Shown here one piece after another: positions 1-8,195 of a stretch of 64,000 bases of DNA. A program made the translations under genes and the position numbers. The stretch spans positions 62,001-126,000 of the forward strand of contig NZ_SJPV01000003.1 of NCBI RefSeq assembly GCF_007860135.1, read 5' to 3'. The DNA comes from Novipirellula artificiosorum. Its GTDB lineage: Bacteria > Planctomycetota > Planctomycetia > Pirellulales > Pirellulaceae. The notes under the pieces were generated by a model. The model was not told where the DNA came from. It saw nothing but the letters and a program-made list of their open reading frames with translations, and did no database searches. Each line of letters opens with the position of its first letter. Position 1 is the stretch's first letter.

Positions 1-17
1 CGCCAAGCTGGGTTTTC

Positions 18-50
18 TGCGACCACCTCCGGGGTCGCAATTCTTTTTTT
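18..50 (+). terminator. Rho-independent terminator of a gene left of the window
   Basis: A hairpin with arms TGCGACC (18-24) and GGTCGCA (33-39) is followed by a run of seven T (44-50). This is the classic arrangement for intrinsic termination on the plus strand; the gene it serves lies outside the window. Confidence 0.55.
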
Positions 51-60
51 CAATTGCTTT

Positions 61-86
61 CCGTGGGTGCGCTACGCGACCCACGG
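61..86. repeat. Palindromic intergenic repeat
   Basis: CCGTGGGT (61-68) pairs with ACCCACGG (79-86), and the loop can pair further (GCG/CGC). It resembles the REP-like palindromes common between genes in Pirellulaceae genomes. Function is unknown; it may help terminate or insulate transcription. Confidence 0.6.
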
Positions 87-125
87 CTAATTGCTTTGAA
101 TCCCTATCGGGAAAAAGAAAGGTGT

Positions 126-167
126 CCTAGGGTGCGTTCTGCGGCTTCGCCGCCGAGCGACCCTGGG
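126..167. repeat. Palindromic intergenic repeat
   Basis: The outer arms CCTAGGGT (126-133) and ACCCTGGG (160-167) enclose an inner hairpin GCGGC-TTC-GCCGC (141-153). A second member of the palindromic repeats crowded into the first 170 bases. Confidence 0.55.
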
Positions 168-285
168 TTTGGCGGATAGATATTCTGCAGAAAAGGTGCC
201 TGATCGAGCCATCATGCCGCGAAATCCGAGCTAGGTTTTTGCTAGTGATCTAGATTCCATTTCATTCGATTCTCTGCACGTATTG

Positions 286-780
286 ATGCTTCCTTGCCCC
301 CACTGTTTCGGTCCAATGGAGTCGATGTTCGCGGCGGACGTCGAGATTGACCGCTGCATTCACTGTCAATCGGTTTGGCTCGATCCCGGTGAATTGAACG
401 CGGTAGCGTCAGCGTCGCCGAACCAACTGGGGCACGTCAGCGTTTTGGAGTTAGCTGGATGTAAATTGCAGTGCCCTCGTTGCAACCACAACGATTTCTG
501 TGCACTCGAGTTCGCGTCGCTGTCGGTCGCCCGTTGCAATGGTTGCGGCGGCGTGCATGTTGATAAGGGCACGCTTGAAAAACTCGCCGACACACGCCAT
601 GGTTCACAAACAGAAAAGAAACGCAAAGCAAGACCCCGAAAACGTAACGGCGCCAACCGCTCGAACAAAAACCAAAAATCGGTCATTCAAGAATCCGGCG
701 AATGCGCGGGCGCATTCGTTGCAGACACGGTTGTCGGTGGTGTCATCGAATTGCTCATCACCGCAGTTCTTCATCTTTAA
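286..780 (+). CDS. Double zinc-ribbon (zf-TFIIB type) small protein
   Basis: A 164-residue protein with two zinc-ribbon knuckle sets: C4-x2-C7 with C24-x2-C27, the latter followed by the W-LDPGEL signature of the zf-TFIIB family (PF13453), and C63-x2-C66 with C84-x2-C87, again followed by an acidic 'D-G-L' stretch. A very basic Lys/Arg/Asn linker (about 105-130) follows, then a hydrophobic tail that could be a membrane segment. ATG at 286 is chosen over the TTG one codon earlier. It stands alone between palindromic repeats, so context gives no function. Zinc binding is well supported; nucleic-acid binding through the basic linker is inference. Confidence 0.8.
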   Translation: MLPCPHCFGPMESMFAADVEIDRCIHCQSVWLDPGELNAVASASPNQLGHVSVLELAGCKLQCPRCNHNDFCALEFASLSVARCNGCGGVHVDKGTLEKLADTRHGSQTEKKRKARPRKRNGANRSNKNQKSVIQESGECAGAFVADTVVGGVIELLITAVLHL

Positions 781-939
781 TCGGCCGCCGCTAGCCCGGA
801 TTTTCCAGGAACTCACTATCTAGTTCGTTCAGGTCATCGCGGGGCAGGCGTGGAGGGTTATTCATCAGTCGAAACATATCCCCCGTAACCCTCTGTATGC
901 AATCACCTTACATCGATTGAGAAAAAACAGACTTCGCAT

Positions 940-1010
940 GTTGGAGTCGTAGGCTTTAACCGATTCAGCAAGGATCCAGCACGCAGTCGGCTAAAGCCTA
1001 CAACTCCAAC
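940..1010. repeat. Long inverted repeat, possible terminator for the M56 gene
   Basis: A 24-base left arm (940-963) and right arm (987-1010) are near-perfect reverse complements, beginning GTTGGAGT and ending ACTCCAAC, with a 23-base loop. Read on the minus strand, downstream of the M56 peptidase gene, the hairpin is followed about ten bases later by T6 (complement of the A-run at 922-927). It therefore could terminate that operon, and is also likely a dispersed family member. Confidence 0.6.
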
Positions 1011-1048
1011 GAATAATCCGGGCTAGCGACAAAACCCCGGAGCGGTGC

Positions 1049-3169
1049 TCACTCGTTCCGAGAAATGATCAGCAAAGAGGATCGCTGGTCGTCGTCGCCG
1101 CTCGATTGCAACACCAACAGCGCCTTGCCGCTTGGCAAATCCTGATCGATCGTCAACGCTCGCGCCTCCAGCACCGGATAGCTGCCGGCGTTCGCTTGGC
1201 CGTCGGCTTTGCCATTGAGCTCAGGTTCAACCGACAGTCTCTCTTGAGATGAGAACTTCATCGAAATGGAAGTTAACGGGTCGCCGCTTGCGCTACGCTT
1301 CGTTGCCGCAGTCAACTCCATACGAATACCGGTCCAAAGTCGTTCGTCGACCCTTTCTCCATTCTCTTTTCGAAACTTAATCTCCTGTTCGTTGCCAACC
1401 GAGATCGACGCCGTCGTATGAGATTTCATCCTAACGGTTGGGCGAGACACAACATGAACCGTGCCGCGATTGCCCTTGGACGCCGCAATCCGCTCAACCG
1501 CCGCGGCTTCAACCACGGCCCAACGGACTCGCAATGGTCGATTTGGTTCAAGTGTACTCGTTAAATCACTAATGAAAAAAGTTGCTTCCGAGGTGTCATC
1601 GATCGGTTTCCAATCACGATTGACGTCTTGCAAATCAGCCCATGCACCTTGCAAGATCGAGCTGCGAAGCTCAATCAAGTCGCCCCGGCTTTGATCGTTT
1701 GCTGGTGCGGCAGGCACTACCTGCGTTTTCCCCAGCTTCTGACGTTTTTCAGTCAGGTAGTCCACAATCTCATCGTGAACCGACCAAGTGGTGGAAATCA
1801 CGAGAGACAGATTTTGATGATAAGGACCCATCGTGCCGGCGCCACCGGCAGATTCCCATGTCTCTGGTGCAACCTTTTCGGTGAGCTCTGTCATCAGCGG
1901 CTCGAAATTGGTAAAAGACGTTATACTCAGTCTTGCTGCATAAGGCGATTCCAGAACGGACTGTTTGACAGTCAGCAAATCGCTGACACGATAAGTCCTT
2001 GGGTAGACTCTCGTATCCTCGGCAGAGATTTCGATTTCCGATTCAGATCCGCCTGTCGGTAATACGGATGCTTTGTCTTCCTGTGAGATTGGCTCAGTCG
2101 GTTTCGGTTTGTCTGGCGAGGCGGAAACGGACCATCGGGCGCCAGGCAACAGTAGCACGATCATCAGCAGCCATAGCAAACGGCATTTCCAAGGTTGAGT
2201 GGGACGTGAAAGATCGATTTTCATAAGAGCCTCCATGCGGTAAAGCGTTAAATGTGCGGGCCGGATCGCAGACGCAACCGGCAACGTGGGAACTGAGTTT
2301 TTCCAAAGCACGGTCGTTAACAGACCCTGGCGATAATCCGCTGGATCACATTGCAATAGCCGCACTGTGTCTTCGTCACAGCACTGCTCGATCGCGACCG
2401 ACAATCGACGACTTGCTAGCCATACCAACGGGTGAAACCAGTTAAGCCAAACCGCAACGGTCTGCAGCCACCCAAGCCACAAGTCGCCACGACGGACGTG
2501 CATGATCTCGTGAGCGAGCAGCGGTCGCAATTGCTGGGAACTCAATCGCTCGGCCAACTTGCCCGGCATCGCGATGAGCGGATGGGTCGGGTGCATCGCA
2601 GCGGGGCCAAAACAACCACGTGTGACGATCAGACGGACCTTCGACGTGCGACGTGCTTGCCCGCCAAATCGAAATTGAACCTGGTCAAACGCCGATTCGA
2701 GTTGATCGATCCTGCGCGGCCAACGACGGCGTAATCGAAGACGTGTCCGACGAATTTGAAGGATGATTAAAGCGAAAACCGTCATCGCACCGACAAACCA
2801 AACCGCTGCGGCGCACCCGCTGAACGAATTCAACGTGAACAAACTCGGCGATGAATTGTGGCGTGGCGTTCTCGGTCGGTGATCCGCGGCGTTGACAGAA
2901 GTCGTCGTTACAATCGATGCTTCGGCTTGCGTCAGCACCGGCGTTAAGTTTTTGTGGTTCGACCACGCCCCGGGGCCACTCAATGCGGTCGGCCAAATCA
3001 AGCTGGGCATCAACGGCGGAACGATACATTTCAGCAGTACCACGGACCAAACCGCGAACTGCATCCGAGGGCGACGACGAAAAACCGTATCGGCAAGGAA
3101 CCAGGCCACGAGCGCAACAATCGACAACTGGACGAGCTGTGCGGCAACGATGTTTTGAAGGTAATTCAT
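1049..3169 (-). CDS. M56-family (BlaR1/MecR1-type) membrane metallopeptidase
   Basis: A 706-residue integral membrane protein. The N-terminal half has hydrophobic segments near 5-25, 35-60 and 120-140 and carries the gluzincin zinc motif HEIMH at about 219-223, with a downstream E-x2-C-C-D-E segment (about 258) typical of M56. Another membrane segment lies near 335-350, followed by a 350-residue C-terminal region. In BlaR1 that region is a penicillin-binding domain, but no S-x-x-K/KTG set is evident here. The start ATG overlaps the stop of the upstream BlaI-type gene (ATGA), implying translational coupling. By family logic it senses an extracytoplasmic signal and triggers proteolytic removal of the repressor; the signal is unknown. 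Confidence 0.88.
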   Translation of the reverse strand: MNYLQNIVAAQLVQLSIVALVAWFLADTVFRRRPRMQFAVWSVVLLKCIVPPLMPSLIWPTALSGPGAWSNHKNLTPVLTQAEASIVTTTSVNAADHRPRTPRHNSSPSLFTLNSFSGCAAAVWFVGAMTVFALIILQIRRTRLRLRRRWPRRIDQLESAFDQVQFRFGGQARRTSKVRLIVTRGCFGPAAMHPTHPLIAMPGKLAERLSSQQLRPLLAHEIMHVRRGDLWLGWLQTVAVWLNWFHPLVWLASRRLSVAIEQCCDEDTVRLLQCDPADYRQGLLTTVLWKNSVPTLPVASAIRPAHLTLYRMEALMKIDLSRPTQPWKCRLLWLLMIVLLLPGARWSVSASPDKPKPTEPISQEDKASVLPTGGSESEIEISAEDTRVYPRTYRVSDLLTVKQSVLESPYAARLSITSFTNFEPLMTELTEKVAPETWESAGGAGTMGPYHQNLSLVISTTWSVHDEIVDYLTEKRQKLGKTQVVPAAPANDQSRGDLIELRSSILQGAWADLQDVNRDWKPIDDTSEATFFISDLTSTLEPNRPLRVRWAVVEAAAVERIAASKGNRGTVHVVSRPTVRMKSHTTASISVGNEQEIKFRKENGERVDERLWTGIRMELTAATKRSASGDPLTSISMKFSSQERLSVEPELNGKADGQANAGSYPVLEARALTIDQDLPSGKALLVLQSSGDDDQRSSLLIISRNE

Positions 3170-3564
3170 CCTTGCCCCTTTCGCGTTGGGTCTGGCTCGA
3201 TTTCGCTTAACAGTTTGCGAAGCTCGTCCAATTCGCTTGCGTCGATCCCGCGTTCTTCGATCAGATGCCGAACGAGTGGCATCGTTTCGCCACCAAAAAG
3301 GCGCTGGACCAAATCGTCAACGGTTTCACGAATCACGGTTCGCGGTTTCGTTTTAGACTTGTAGATCCGCACGCGACCCTTCAAAACGGACTTTGCGTAG
3401 CCTTTGCTTTGCAAACGCCGTAGATAAGTCTGAACCGTTGAAAAGTCGATATCACGCTGTGCCGCGATCGCCTCGTGAACATCGCGAACCGGCGACGGGC
3501 CGATCTCCCACAGCACCCGAGCCACTTCGATTTCACCCTTCGACAATCCAGGCCGATCAACCAT
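3166..3564 (-). CDS. BlaI/MecI/CopY-family transcriptional repressor
   Basis: 132 residues, the usual size for BlaI/MecI. The N-terminal winged helix is visible in LSKGEIEVARVLWEIGP, VRDVHEAIA and the recognition-helix region STVQTYLRRLQSKGY, followed by the basic wing and a C-terminal dimerisation segment (VRHLIEERGIDASELDELRKLL). The internal ATG at 3564 is preferred to one 16 codons upstream, because the longer frame would translate through the operator-like repeats and lacks family similarity. It forms a coupled operon with the M56 peptidase and probably represses its own promoter. Confidence 0.88.
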   Translation of the reverse strand: MVDRPGLSKGEIEVARVLWEIGPSPVRDVHEAIAAQRDIDFSTVQTYLRRLQSKGYAKSVLKGRVRIYKSKTKPRTVIRETVDDLVQRLFGGETMPLVRHLIEERGIDASELDELRKLLSEIEPDPTRKGQG

Positions 3565-3587
3565 AAATCCCTCTCTCGCGAACCCAC

Positions 3588-3635
3588 CGTACGTACATTT
3601 GACTTGCGGCATTCTAAGCGTACAAGCGTACGTAC
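3588..3635. promoter_or_regulatory. Putative BlaI-type operator region
   Basis: CGTACGTAC occurs twice, at 3588-3596 and 3627-3635, 39 bases apart, with a further GTACA half-site at 3620-3624 and TACAT at 3594-3598. MecI/BlaI repressors recognise TACA/TGTA dyads, so repeated GTAC/TACA sites just upstream of the repressor start fit autoregulation. Binding is inferred from position and motif. Confidence 0.5.
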
Positions 3636-3739
3636 CGCAAGAGGGAAAGAAATGCAGATTTCCATTCCCATGTTGTGAGGTTGTGCAGTTATTAAGTTGG
3701 GACTGTTGTAGTGTTTAGGCATCCAGCCCCGCGTCCCCA

Positions 3740-3770
3740 GCGGGAGGGGTCGAGCGCAGCGAGGGAGAGG
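3740..3770. repeat. Dispersed GC-rich repeat (copy A)
   Basis: Bases 3740-3765 are identical to 58803-58828 (core GGTCGAGCGCAGCGAGGG), and the reverse complement recurs at 58743-58772. It lies in the 360-base non-coding gap between the divergent BlaI and secreted-protein genes. Confidence 0.6.
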
Positions 3771-3925
3771 AAAATCTTGTAAGTCTTTTTCAATCAACAA
3801 CTTAAAAACTGCACGACCTCTTGCTAGGGGGCAGAGATAGCGGTCAGGCATTTGCATTGTGCGAAAGTTGCTGAGATATTCAGCAAACCATACTGCAAGC
3901 TGAAACCCTAACCTGGAGCATACCC

Positions 3926-4342
3926 ATGCGAAACAACTTCCGGCGCACCATCGTGACAGCGTGCGTAGCACTATTTTGCCTAACGTGTGTCTCGTCCAGC
4001 ACAACAACGGCGAAACCGGCAGCATCAGACGACGCGGCGCTGACCGGCAATGTCATACAATTCGTCGGACAAAACGCTGAGCAGACGAAGAACTTACGTG
4101 GTCGACTTCATGCGTGCATCTTCGATCGTGGTGAAAACGACCTTCTCTACATCGGAACGAAATATGGAATGTGGTCAAACGGCTCGTTCGATCTGACGGT
4201 AGAGGGGAAGGTGGTTCACTCGGCGAAACTCCCCTACCTTCTCTACAGCGGAACACTTGTTGACATCGGTAACGTGCTTGATGCAGATCCAAAGACCGGT
4301 GACGGCATCAAGATTGAGAACGTAAAGGGTTGGTTTAAATGA
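3926..4342 (+). CDS. Secreted protein of unknown function
   Basis: 138 residues with a clear signal peptide: basic MRNNFRR, hydrophobic core to about residue 23, then a small-residue region. The mature part is compact and mixed, with no motif I recognise (contains FDRGENDLLYIGTKYGMW and a Gly/Asp-rich end). A GGAG ribosome-binding sequence sits about eight bases before the ATG. The stop is followed 100 bases later by another small gene on the same strand. Confidence 0.6.
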   Translation: MRNNFRRTIVTACVALFCLTCVSSSTTTAKPAASDDAALTGNVIQFVGQNAEQTKNLRGRLHACIFDRGENDLLYIGTKYGMWSNGSFDLTVEGKVVHSAKLPYLLYSGTLVDIGNVLDADPKTGDGIKIENVKGWFK

Positions 4343-4441
4343 TTGCGACATCTTGCTCGACCGAAAACCGGGGATCTCCATCCGAGTGGACGATCCCATT
4401 GCCGCTTTCGGACGGTTCCACTTCATCATTCGGATTACGCG

Positions 4442-4762
4442 ATGAAACATTTTTCACTGTTGCTCGTAGTTGGCGTGATCTTGCTCGCAGTAGCGATGGC
4501 CTACGAGGTCGCTCGTCGTCGTGCAAAACATGGGAAGTTCCAATTCTCAATCCGTGGATTGCTTACCCTGGTCACGTTGATTTCCGCTAAGATCCTTGCC
4601 TTTGACCCCGCCACAGGAGAAGAGTTGTGGTCATGCGATGGCATCGCTCGTCTTTGCATTATCATGCGCGGATTATTCCTACACGGCGGAGAACCCGATA
4701 CGGACCTACTCCTGCGGCTCAGCGATGTATGCCGTTCTGAGGCTGGAGGATTCGCAGAATGA
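4442..4762 (+). CDS. Small membrane protein with 'FSIRGLL' motif, possibly chimeric
   Basis: 106 residues. An N-terminal transmembrane segment (about 4-22) is followed by KFQFSIRGLLTLVTLISA, the 'RFSLRxLLxLVT' membrane motif frequent in planctomycete proteins. Directly after it comes ILAFDPATGEELWSCDG, which matches the repeat signature of PQQ-type beta-propellers, yet only one blade fragment is present. The C-terminus overlaps the next start as ATGA, suggesting coupled translation. The joining of the two motifs suggests a deletion product or degraded gene. Expression is unproven. Confidence 0.45.
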   Translation: MKHFSLLLVVGVILLAVAMAYEVARRRAKHGKFQFSIRGLLTLVTLISAKILAFDPATGEELWSCDGIARLCIIMRGLFLHGGEPDTDLLLRLSDVCRSEAGGFAE

Positions 4763-5382
4763 CGACCCCTGAACACTCCTTGGTTGGAATTCACGCCGCA
4801 ATTGCAGTCGGTGCCCACCAGCGATTTGGCTGGGCTTTTGTCGCACTTGCAGGCATCGCCTCCAATCTTCCAGACTGGGACGGTCTGCCGATGCTTCTTG
4901 ACATGGTAAGATTCGAACAGGGACATCGGGTATGGGGGCATAACATATTCTCGATCGTTCTGGCATCTCTAATTCTTGCCAGGCTGCAATACCGATTCCA
5001 TTTCATTGAGGCTTTTACGGCGCGTTTGAAGAACTACTTGCCCAAAGAATTCGCGATGGAACCAGCAGGGATTGCCGCACCTTTTATAGCGCTGTTTATG
5101 GTTTGTGTCGCCGTGCAAACTATCCATCTGCCATGCGATATGGTCGTCTCCGGTGGGAATGGGTTGTCAGATTGGTACATCAGGCCGTTTTGGCCGATTT
5201 CAGACGTGGGATACGTTTACCCGTTGACTCCGTGGGGAGATATCGGTCCTACACTGATTATGATGTGTGGAGCGCTTACAATGGCAAAATACCCAAAGAG
5301 ATTGCCGTTACAATCAACTGTTACCTTAGTCTTCTTGGGCTGCTATGTGCTGATCCGCGGTTGGGCACGTGGAATGCTCTAG
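4759..5382 (+). CDS. YdjM-family (PF04307) inner-membrane protein, predicted metal-dependent hydrolase
   Basis: 207 residues with four to five hydrophobic segments. Conserved acidic and histidine features of the YdjM/DUF457 family are visible: H6 and H12 near the N-terminus, ASNLPDWDGLP (about 33-43), HRVWGHN (about 56-62) and HLPCDMVVSGG (about 123-133). These residues are thought to form a metal site at the membrane. The ATG lies within the stop of the preceding small gene. The enzymatic role of the family is not well established. Confidence 0.7.
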   Translation: MTTPEHSLVGIHAAIAVGAHQRFGWAFVALAGIASNLPDWDGLPMLLDMVRFEQGHRVWGHNIFSIVLASLILARLQYRFHFIEAFTARLKNYLPKEFAMEPAGIAAPFIALFMVCVAVQTIHLPCDMVVSGGNGLSDWYIRPFWPISDVGYVYPLTPWGDIGPTLIMMCGALTMAKYPKRLPLQSTVTLVFLGCYVLIRGWARGML

Positions 5383-5705
5383 CTGGAAAACGCACTCGAT
5401 GAGCGGCAAGGATTGATTCGGCAACCGCGGTAAAACCGTCCACAAAGTGGCGATGTACAGCTAGTCAGAGCAAAATGCCACATCAATGACAGAACAGATC
5501 GGGCCTTTAAATGGACAAACATTCGTCGCCGCTACGTGATCGGTGACGTTCCCCTTACCGAGACAAGCACTTGTGAACGATCCGGTGCGTTACATTCAGC
5601 CTCATCCTGTCTTGGCTGTTCGCTCAGAGGTTCCATGCCAGTCCGGCCGAGTACAATATTGCGTGTGGGAGAATGACCACAATTACTGCTTGGGAGCTGA
5701 TCACG
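5383..5705. other. Intergenic stretch, nothing supported
   Basis: About 320 bases with frequent stops in all frames and no convincing repeat or RNA. It may hold a degraded gene. Confidence 0.4.
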
Positions 5706-5924
5706 ATGAGACGACATGAGGGGCTTTTGTTTTGCCTGCTGCTACAGTTCTATGCATCGTTCACCGCAGCCGGTCAACAACCGGAGCCCATCAGCAATCC
5801 GGCCTACGAGAAGACGCTGAAAGGGATCCAGGCGGTGAAGACGCTCGCATACACGGTAACGGGATTCGCAAAGGGAAAGGGGGGATTCACCTTGAAAGAT
5901 CCACCGCCCGTCTCCAAGCGTTGA
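5706..5924 (+). CDS. Small secreted peptide, possibly a truncated gene
   Basis: 72 residues starting MRRHEGLLFCLLLQFYASFTAAG, a plausible signal peptide, then QPEPISNPAYEKTLKGIQAVKTLAYTVTGFAKGKGG. The mature part is only about 50 residues and ends abruptly in a Pro/Lys tail, so it looks like the 5' end of a longer secreted protein. No family recognised. Confidence 0.35.
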   Translation: MRRHEGLLFCLLLQFYASFTAAGQQPEPISNPAYEKTLKGIQAVKTLAYTVTGFAKGKGGFTLKDPPPVSKR

Positions 5925-5977
5925 TCCCGCATTCGTTTCCAGTCGTACCAAGTACTCAAGCAATCCGGTGTAGAAAC

Positions 5978-6451
5978 ATGATTCAGCGAGTTTTCAACAT
6001 TGCCCTCCTTTTCTCCTTTTGCGTTATGCTCAACGCTCACGCAGACACGCCAATCGAAGCGCATCGTCTTGATGCGCGGCTAGACGGCGTTTGGATCCTC
6101 AATTCAATGCAACGCGGTGGAGAGAAGGTAGAAGGTGACGATCTACCTGTGAGAATGCGCGGCACGACGCGGACAATCAAAGGAAATCAAATGATCCTCG
6201 CGCGTGGCGGCGCCCCCCGCCAATTGAAGTGCACCATTACGGTCGATACAAGCACGAAGCCCCATCAGATGGACATTTCAGTAGAAAAGGATGGCAAAGT
6301 TCAAGTGCTAAAGTGCATTTACGAAATCAAGGAAGACCAATTGAGAATCGCAGAAAACGTTACGGGACGACCAGAAACGTTCACCCCCGATCCCTCAGCA
6401 ACCCGCACGTTGGTCACCACGTATGTGAGGCAAAGGCAATCATCGCGTTAG
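5978..6451 (+). CDS. TIGR03067-family secreted protein
   Basis: 157 residues with a signal peptide (MIQRVFNIALLFSFCVMLNAHA). The mature part fits the planctomycete-enriched TIGR03067 pattern: LDGVWILNSMQRGGEKV at the start, a central KCTITVDTSTKPHQMDI (the usual 'DPxxxPKxID' position), and a final YEIKEDQLRIAENV...RP strand. The family is a lipocalin-like beta domain with unknown function. The ATG at 5978 is taken because the signal peptide begins there. Confidence 0.72.
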   Translation: MIQRVFNIALLFSFCVMLNAHADTPIEAHRLDARLDGVWILNSMQRGGEKVEGDDLPVRMRGTTRTIKGNQMILARGGAPRQLKCTITVDTSTKPHQMDISVEKDGKVQVLKCIYEIKEDQLRIAENVTGRPETFTPDPSATRTLVTTYVRQRQSSR

Positions 6452-6854
6452 GCAAGCGGGAGACGCAGACCCCTTGCATCTCCGGGAGTCGAGCGTTCAT
6501 ATTCGCCCGAGGCCAATCAAGAATCTCTTCCCGCTCTGACTCCGCCATCCCTTGGCTGGTTGCTCCGCAGTAGGGCCAGTCTGTATTGAATGCGCCACAG
6601 ATTCTGCGGAAGAGCCAAAAAAATGGCTTGAGCGAGGTAGCATTGCTTGGCCCTCTTGGAATGCCCCAACAGAGGCGGGGTGCAGTAGCAAGGACGTGTG
6701 GTCTATAATGCTTGAACGTGAAATGGGCATCAGGAACGAATCGCGGCAACCGTCCCGCAGGATGCTTTTCACGACTGATTGCTGACCCCCGTTTCGCCCT
6801 GGCCCCACTTTGCGCCTGCGTCACGAGTCCCAAACGTTATTGGAGTCCTACGAC
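6452..6854. other. Intergenic stretch with a possible -10 element
   Basis: About 400 bases without a supported gene. TATAAT occurs at 6704-6709, about 150 bases before the next start, with only a weak -35 candidate (TGCAGT, 6681-6686). Short open frames here lack protein character. Confidence 0.35.
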
Positions 6855-7127
6855 ATGCACTCACGCACTGCGAACGTTGTTTTGGAAGAATCGTTTTTGA
6901 GTGTTCGCGCAAAGCTACTCGAAGTCGGCGCTGCGCTCGATCGCGTCGATCGTGCTTTGGAAACGGGATCACCGTTGGATGAAGATGTTAGCATCCGCCG
7001 AGATAAGATTGACGATGCCATTCGCTTGTTGCTGAGTGAACGTCCTGATCGCGCCGAGTGCATTCAGTTGCTATTTTCCCGAAGATACTCTCCTGGTTGG
7101 CGAGTCGATATGGCGATTGATTCGTAG
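6855..7127 (+). CDS. Small helical protein of unknown function
   Basis: 90 residues, mostly alpha-helical and charged: ESFLSVRAKLLEVGAALDRVDRALE, then IRRDKIDDAIRLLLSERPDRAECIQLLFSRRYSPGWR. No signal peptide, membrane segment or known motif. It is 57 bases upstream of the TatD-like hydrolase on the same strand and may share its operon. Confidence 0.6.
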   Translation: MHSRTANVVLEESFLSVRAKLLEVGAALDRVDRALETGSPLDEDVSIRRDKIDDAIRLLLSERPDRAECIQLLFSRRYSPGWRVDMAIDS

Positions 7128-7184
7128 TCACGACTGTCTCGAAAATTATGTCCCACTTTCACTGGCTACAAAGAGTTGAATCGG

Positions 7185-8015
7185 ATGGATTACATTGACC
7201 CTCACATTCACATGGTTTCACGGATCACTGACGATTACGCAACCTTGGCAAGGATGGGCTGTGTCGCGGTCAGCGAACCCGCGTTTTGGGCCGGCTATGA
7301 CCGCGGCAGCGTTGATGGGTTCCGAGATTATTTCCGGCAGTTGACGGAGGTGGAGCCCAAGCGAGCTGCCGCGTATGGGATCCAGCTGTTTTGTTGGCTT
7401 TGTATCAACGCGAAGGAAGCCGAGGATGTCTCGCTGTCGAGGGATGTGCTGGCGATGATCCCCGAGTTTTTGGATCATCCCAACGTGTTGGGTATCGGTG
7501 AAATTGGACTGAACAAGAACACCAAGAACGAATCCATCGTGTTCTTGGAGCATCTGGATTTGGCGGTTCGCTACAACCAATCGATCCTGATCCACACACC
7601 TCATTTGGAGGACAAGTTCCAAGGCACGCGGATGATCCTGGATATGCTTTGCGACGATTCGCGAATCGATCGGTCGCGAGTGCTTGTGGACCATGTCGAA
7701 GAACACACGATCGCCGAAGTGCTGGATCGTGGTTTTTGGGCCGGGATGACGTTGTACCCCGTTTCCAAGTGCACCCCAGAACGTGCCGCCGACATGATCG
7801 AGGTTTACGGTGTCGAGCGATTGATGGCGAATTCGGCGGGCGATTGGGGGCCAAGCAAGCCGACCGCCGTTCCCGATTTGATTTTCGAGCTTCGCCGCCG
7901 TGGGCACCGCGAATCGTTGATCCGGAAATTGGTTTACGAAAACCCGATCGAGTTCTTTTCGCAAAGCGACCACTTTCAGTTTGCGCCGCGTGATGGAAAT
8001 CACGTGACGATTTAG
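7185..8015 (+). CDS. TatD-family metal-dependent hydrolase
   Basis: 276 residues, normal for a TatD-type amidohydrolase TIM barrel. Metal-ligand motifs: DPHIHM at 5-10, IGEIGLN around 108-114, ILIHTPH around 133-139 and VDHVEEHT around 169-176. The end 'NPIEFF' matches the family's 'NPxxFF'. The ATG at 7185 is chosen over a TTG three codons upstream because DPHIH must sit at the extreme N-terminus. TatD proteins include nucleases and small-molecule hydrolases. Here the neighbours are corrinoid methyl-transfer proteins, so a metabolic substrate is more likely than DNA. A GC-rich hairpin (8020-8044) follows the stop. Confidence 0.82.
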   Translation: MDYIDPHIHMVSRITDDYATLARMGCVAVSEPAFWAGYDRGSVDGFRDYFRQLTEVEPKRAAAYGIQLFCWLCINAKEAEDVSLSRDVLAMIPEFLDHPNVLGIGEIGLNKNTKNESIVFLEHLDLAVRYNQSILIHTPHLEDKFQGTRMILDMLCDDSRIDRSRVLVDHVEEHTIAEVLDRGFWAGMTLYPVSKCTPERAADMIEVYGVERLMANSAGDWGPSKPTAVPDLIFELRRRGHRESLIRKLVYENPIEFFSQSDHFQFAPRDGNHVTI

Positions 8016-8195
8016 TCTGGCCGCCCGGTGTCCGGGATCGGCCAAAAAGATCGCCCCTTTTAACCTCACCTTCCCCGTGCTCGACGCTTCCCAAGGAAGT
8101 GAGAATGGAACGAAGGTTCGGCGTTGTTCTCGCTTTCAAAACTCGACGCCCTCCGAGTTGTCGTCCCTAGCCTAATCCCAACGGTTGTCTCCATC

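Noticed and set aside
1049..3169. Beta-lactam sensor BlaR1
   Set aside because: The C-terminal region shows no penicillin-binding motifs and no beta-lactamase gene is nearby, so only M56 family membership is claimed.
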